Below, in pieces: positions 60,171-64,000 of a DNA stretch of 64,000 nt (the first letter of the stretch is position 1; every line of letters starts with the position of its first letter). Under the pieces are notes generated by a model. The model searched no databases. It saw nothing but the letters and a program-made list of their open reading frames with translations, and was not told the origin of the DNA. Origin of the DNA: Annulohypoxylon bovei var. microspora (lineage: Eukaryota; Ascomycota; Sordariomycetes; Xylariales; Hypoxylaceae); assembly GCA_022836615.1 (NCBI GenBank), contig MU405307.1, forward strand, positions 85,408 to 149,407, in the 5' to 3' direction. Both the position numbers and the translations under genes were made by a program.

Positions 60171-60240
60171 GTGGTCTTGAAGGCTTACGTGGTTTTGAAG
60201 ACCTGATCTTTAACACAAGGTATATAAGTAAAAAAAGACC

Positions 60241-61020
60241 CCTAATCTGGGGGATTCAGCAACCCTTGAAAAGGTGGTTAAGGCGTTAGAAAGGTGGCTA
60301 TGGGTGGCCACGGGTGGCTAAACGGATAGTTCAACGGCTGGGGGTAACAGGGTGGTTACGGGTGGCTAAGCAGGAGGCTCAACGGGTAGTTAAGCCGGGG
60401 GTTTAACGGGTGGCAAGACAGAAGGCCCGGTGGATGATTTAAAGGTTTGATAAGGGATGGCTAACGAGGTAGCTTAAGGGGTGGTTTAATAGGTGGTTAG
60501 ATAGGTGGCTACGAGTGGCTACGAGGGCTGGTCGGGGATTAGACTAATGGTTTAAAGGGTGGCAAAACGGGAGGTCCGGTGGGTGGTTGGATGGGTGGTT
60601 AAGCCGAGGGAAATGGGAGGCTCAACAGGGGATAGACAGGTGGATAGACTGGAGGTTCAATAAGGGGCAGCACGGGTGGCTAAACCAGTGGATAGGTAAA
60701 TGGGAGGCCCGGTAGGTGGGTTAAAGGTTCGATAAGGGGTAGCTTAAGGGTTCGATAAGGAGTGGCTTACGGGGTGGTTTAACAGGCGGTTAGACAGGTA
60801 GCAGCACGGGTGGCTAAAGGGGAGGCTCAACGGGTGGTTGGCCGGGGGGTGGTTCAACGGGTGGCAGAACAGGAGGCCCGGCGGGTGGCTTAAGGGTTCA
60901 ATAAGGGGTGGCTTACGGGGTGGTTACGGGTGGTTCAACGGGCGGTTAGACGGGCGGCAGCACGGGTGGCTAAAGGAGAGGCGTAAAGGGGAGGCTTAAA
61001 GGGTGGTTAAACGGGTGCGC
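60241..61020. repeat. Degenerate GGGTGGYTAA-type satellite
   Basis: About 780 bp of imperfect short units such as ACGGGTGGCTAAA, GGGTGGTTAA and GGAGGCTCAACGGG, strongly G-biased on the plus strand. Unit length varies, and neither strand has a long open frame. Confidence 0.75.
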
Positions 61021-61646
61021 GAACCGTGGTAATGAGTGATTTCGTCGCATAAAAAAAGAAATAAAAGTGTAAGATCGAGGAATCGAACCATCAACCCCTA
61101 GCTAAACTCGGGATATTGTGCCACCTGGCTTCGCGTTAAACTGAACAGGTTCAAGAATTAAGAGAAAATAAACAATTAGGTAAGCAGCTTAGATAATCCA
61201 ATGTCCCCCAAGTTGGTTCGTGCGCGAGAAGCTTTTGCCCATTTCGAACAAGAATCCCTTGTTTTGATTGGTTGAAAGCTTTAGCGTGTACAATATTTAC
61301 AGTATTGACCCATTTTTACAATAGAAACATCCAATCAAATCAAAGGCTACAAGGTCTTGGCGCTCTTTCCTATTTAGGAAATTTTCAAAATTCTGCCCTG
61401 TAAAATGAAGCGACACAATACCCCTCTTAAAATCGGGCAAAATCGGGCAAAGGGAAAAAAAAACACACCAAAGCTTTTCCCGTATAATTACCCTCGTTAA
61501 ACTCGGGTCAAGCTTTTCCCGTACAATTACCTTCGTTAAACTCGGGTATTATTTAACTTTAACTCGAAATTTTATTTCATTTCGACTTTTTAATTTATTT
61601 TTATCTTTTAATATAATACATTAAAATTACCTTTGCACTTGTCACG

Positions 61647-62806
61647 ATGGGTTCGGCGATCGATGTTGACTGGTTAGATTTTCCCGGTATTTTTGATACT
61701 AACACCGAACCATATGTTATACTTATTAAGAAGACCGTACTTAACGCTGTAATAGCCAAAGCATTAAAAGAAATCAGGAAATTAAAGCAACATATGAAGA
61801 TACTGCCTTTTAACGCTTTTGGGATCATATGTCAAATCCATGCTTTCCCTTTAGGGACCGATTTTAACGTGCCTTCTCTATTAATAATCTTAAAGCCTTC
61901 TCTCGCATTTATCGTTTTTTTATCTTCTACCATGGTGTTCGACGAATAAACCCTTGGTTCCCCAATCAAAGACGAAGAAGAAGCGGACAACCTTTTAACA
62001 AAAGGTGTATTAACGGCGTACCGCGTAGTTAAGGGTGCATATAAAGATGCTATTCTTTCGAAATATCCAACTGCTTTAACGGCGGTTTTCTTGCTCAAGA
62101 AGCCAGCGCGAAACCTGTTACAACACAATACACAATTTCGAAACTTAAGAAAGCAGTTTAATAGGCAACGAACATATAACCTAGTCTCGGCCCTACTTCA
62201 AGTAGCGGGGACATGTAAATCATATAATGGAAGGTGTAAAACTTACAAGAGCGGAAAAAGGCCTTGGGACACTTATATCGTTTCTTCGTGGGGTTCGGAG
62301 CAAGACTTTTTAGGTGTTTACGCCAACTATTATTACAATAACAAGGCTAACTCTTGTTCTTTTCGGAGAGGTTAGTGTAATGACAGCTCAACAATATGTT
62401 AAAAACTAACATTTACTTATTTTTTCTCTTTAAAACAGGGCGTCTAGTAGTGAATGCTAACTTAATTAACGCATTACCCCCGACACTTCTGTAATATAAG
62501 TTTCTTATCGATATACGTTATTATAATGAATATTTTAAATATGAGATAGAGGAGAACACGTTAACTTCACAATATATTCGGCCCTCAACTTATGATACAT
62601 TTGGAAACAATGTCCAAAGTGTCAAAATTAGAGCCCCATCCTTAATCCGGCGATTCTTTATTTCTTTAACGGACGAAGAGTTATTATCCCTTGTGAAAAA
62701 AGCCCTCCAGCCTCTATCTTCAACTATGGACATTTCCGAAACCTCCTTACCAACAACCAAGTCCCTATTAACGGCAGCATTGGTAAAGAATCCTACGCCT
62801 CCATGA
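61647..62806 (+). pseudogene. Element-borne reading frame, unknown family, two in-frame stops
   Basis: From the ATG at 61647 (MGSAIDVDWLDFPGIFD) a single frame runs to 62370. After removal of a 68-bp GT-AG intron (62371-62438, actaac branch) it continues to a TGA at 62804-62806, 364 codons in all. It is interrupted only by TAA at 61947-61949 and at 62492-62494. Both could be CAA to TAA changes, as C-to-T mutation gives. Seen features: Lys-rich helical start, a CKSYNGRCKTYKSGKRPWD segment, an aromatic DFLGVYANYYYNNK segment, and a C-terminal LTDEELLSLVKKAL. I do not recognise the family. It sits inside the inverted repeats, convergent with the gene on the other strand. Confidence 0.5.
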
Positions 62807-62825
62807 CTCATTATATCCAAGGCTA

Positions 62826-63669
62826 TCAGGTAAGCTTAGTCCGCTTAACGTCTCTCTCCAAAGATTGACGTTTTAAAGCGCTCTTACGTTTCCTTACCAA
62901 CCCCTTGTCGTTAAGGTCGTGATCTTGGAGACTAACTGGGGAAACAGTGTTTACCTCATCAACATTAACCAAGGCAGGGTTAATAGACGGCTCGGCATTA
63001 TTAATAGCTGACTGCAATGAGTTGTCTGCTTGGGTAAGGCCAAGTGCGCTCTTATCCATCCCGGCAATAGCGTCCGTCATAGTAGCGTCACTATCGTTGT
63101 CAGGCTCTGGAATGGTTAAATCATGCCACTGTTGCTGCGAACCTGACGCGCCCATAGAGCCGGACGGACCCGAAGATCCGCCTTGTTTACTCCCTGCACC
63201 TTGCCCACTCTGTTTCCTTGATCTAAAACGCTCCAACTTCGACTGAAACGTCTGTGTGGGGGGAGAGCTTATGGCGGCGGTGTCTATGGTTGCTGGAGCT
63301 TGACTCTGGTCGGTTGGTCGCAAGTTCATTGTTGGGACTACGAGAAGAATAGGTGACTCTTTAACAGGAGTTCCTTTCTCGTATCCTGCTCTGGCGACAA
63401 ACTCCTCTGCACAATAAACCATTTGTCCAATTGCCATGTTGACTTTTCCATCTTCTACTGCCCAGGTATGTCTTCGCTTTGCGGACTCGTCGAAAAACAT
63501 GAACACGTAAAACGTCAAAGCACCTTTGCGCAAAAGGGTTGACCGTGTCGTCTCTTATCTCAACGAGTTCAGCCCATAATTCGAAGAACGAGCGGGCTGC
63601 GCCCGCTCGCGCCCGCTTCAACCACATGGCCTTAGCTGTCACGAGGGGCGTAGATTTAGAGTGGCGCAA
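62826..63669 (-). pseudogene. Element-borne gene, unknown family, one frame break
   Basis: Two overlapping minus-strand frames appear to be one gene. The first, from 63669, reads MRHSKSTPLVTAKAMWLKRA... with FFELWAELVEIRDD. Near 63535-63550 the sense moves to the other frame, KGALTFYVFMFFDESAKRRHTWAVEDG, which runs to the stop at 62826. A one-base shift or a very short intron would join them. The second part has a folded-looking start (GQMVYCAEEFVARAGYEKGTP), then a low-complexity Ser/Gly/Gln stretch and a basic end (GLVRKRKSALKRQSLERDVK) like a nuclear localisation signal. The family is unknown. The layout (folded N-terminus, disordered linker, basic tail) would fit a nucleic-acid-binding protein, but that is inference. 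Confidence 0.45.
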
Positions 63670-63790
63670 AGGCGATTCTATTCGTACGATTATTTAAAAA
63701 TGCCCGAACTTTAAGAAGGTTATACCCGAGTTTAACAAGGGTAATGCCCGAGTTTAACGAGGGTAATTGAACGGGTATAACTTTGGTGTG

Positions 63791-63811
63791 TTTTTTTTTT
63801 TTTTTTTTTTT
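63791..63811. repeat. poly-T tract inside the right inverted-repeat region
   Basis: 21 consecutive T between the two partial TIR copies, followed by an A/T-rich spacer. Confidence 0.85.
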
Positions 63812-64000
63812 ATAATTTAATTTTTATTAAAAAATTTTTATCGCGGTAATGCCCGAGTTTAACGAGGGTAATTGAACGGGTACAGCTTTGGTGTGTTTTT
63901 TTTTCCCTTTTTTTCTCCATGGTCCATCCTTATCAAAAATCTCCTATCGCGGTAATTCCGGATCTCCGGCGCTAAAAAGTGTGTAAACCCCGTTATCCCC

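Larger units (their letters stand above)
59405..61448. other. Repeat-rich region
   Basis: About 2 kb with no protein gene seen. It contains G-rich 'ggtggaaaa' repeats (59595-59665), a foldback (59700-60070), a telomere-like CCCTAA patch (60145-60170), degenerate GGGTGGCTAA-type repeats (60241-61020) and a short tRNA-like B-box (61080-61090, minus strand). Confidence 0.55.
61449..63910. mobile_element. Putative 2.46-kb element with about 60-bp terminal inverted repeats and two convergent genes
   Basis: The left end (61449-61508, AAAGGGAAAAAAAAACACAC...) matches the reverse complement of 63851-63910 at about 56 of 60 positions. A further partial copy of the TIR core (CCCGTNNAATTACC-TCGTTAAACTCGGG) lies just inside each end. 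Between them are two convergent reading frames whose stops are 19 bp apart. I find no transposase motif (no DDE/DDD pattern, integrase or polymerase), and no clear target-site duplication outside the TIRs. It may be a novel or non-autonomous transposon, or a repeated subtelomeric cassette. Confidence 0.55.

Noticed and set aside
61060..61135. tRNA gene on the minus strand
   Set aside because: The B-box core is perfect, but the T-stem and acceptor stem do not pair, so it is not a functional tRNA.
1..64000. CRISPR arrays or prokaryotic operons
   Set aside because: The sequence is clearly fungal with spliceosomal introns. The tandem repeats have no regularly spaced unique spacers.

Overview
The window reads as a gene-sparse stretch of a filamentous ascomycete genome (Pezizomycotina; a Sordariomycete is my best guess, not proven). 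The evidence is short GT-AG introns (about 50-155 bp, often with a CTAAC-type branch point), fungus-restricted families (PDR-type ABC transporter, Pth11/rhodopsin-type receptors, VWA-Vint protein, CVNH-LysM lectin, small secreted Cys-rich protein) and long AT-rich intergenic DNA dotted with palindromic ACCTAGGT-type motifs. I reassembled the spliced genes by hand. For each, the exon sum is divisible by three and the joins restore family motifs.

Layout. 1-308: end of an unidentified gene. 668-3640 (-): NAD+ synthetase QNS1 in ten exons, several of them microexons. 4102-5667 (-): fungal transcription-factor-domain protein. 6394-7235 (+): a beta-carbonic anhydrase split into six short exons, invisible to single-ORF gene finding. 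8794-10310 (+): secreted GH30 glycanase. 11200-12150 (+): CVNH-LysM lectin with a glycine-zipper N-terminus. About 5.5 kb without a recognisable gene follows. 17725-22513 (+): full-size PDR/ABCG transporter. 23521-24338 (-): four-helix membrane protein. 26509-27438 (+): NADPH:quinone-reductase-like MDR enzyme. 28064-28524 (-): sorbosone-dehydrogenase relic with a collapsed middle but an open frame. 30124-33675 (-): 1183-residue disordered protein. 33.7-43 kb is gene-poor, holding a Tc1/mariner-like MITE (36419-36695) and a 31-residue Cys-rich micro-ORF (41096-41191). 43023-45541 (+): VWA-Vint protein whose first coding exon is only the ATG. 45742-45751: assembly gap. 46519-46971 (+): secreted Cys-rich protein. 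47877-49353 (-): divergent DHYC palmitoyltransferase. 50947-51833 (-): broken rhodopsin-type receptor. 53157-55114 (+): GMC oxidoreductase. 57925-59404 (+): intact rhodopsin-type receptor.

The last 4.5 kb changes character. It has a foldback repeat, a short telomere-like stretch, about 780 bp of degenerate G-rich repeats and a 2.46-kb element with about 60-bp terminal inverted repeats. The element encloses two convergent genes I do not recognise, both with frame breaks. This looks like a repeat-rich, possibly subtelomeric edge.

The genes do not form one pathway. Housekeeping metabolism (QNS1, carbonic anhydrase) sits beside environment-facing functions: secreted hydrolase, lectin, effector-like protein, efflux pump, receptors and redox enzymes. 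There is no polyketide or peptide synthetase, so I do not call a secondary-metabolite cluster.
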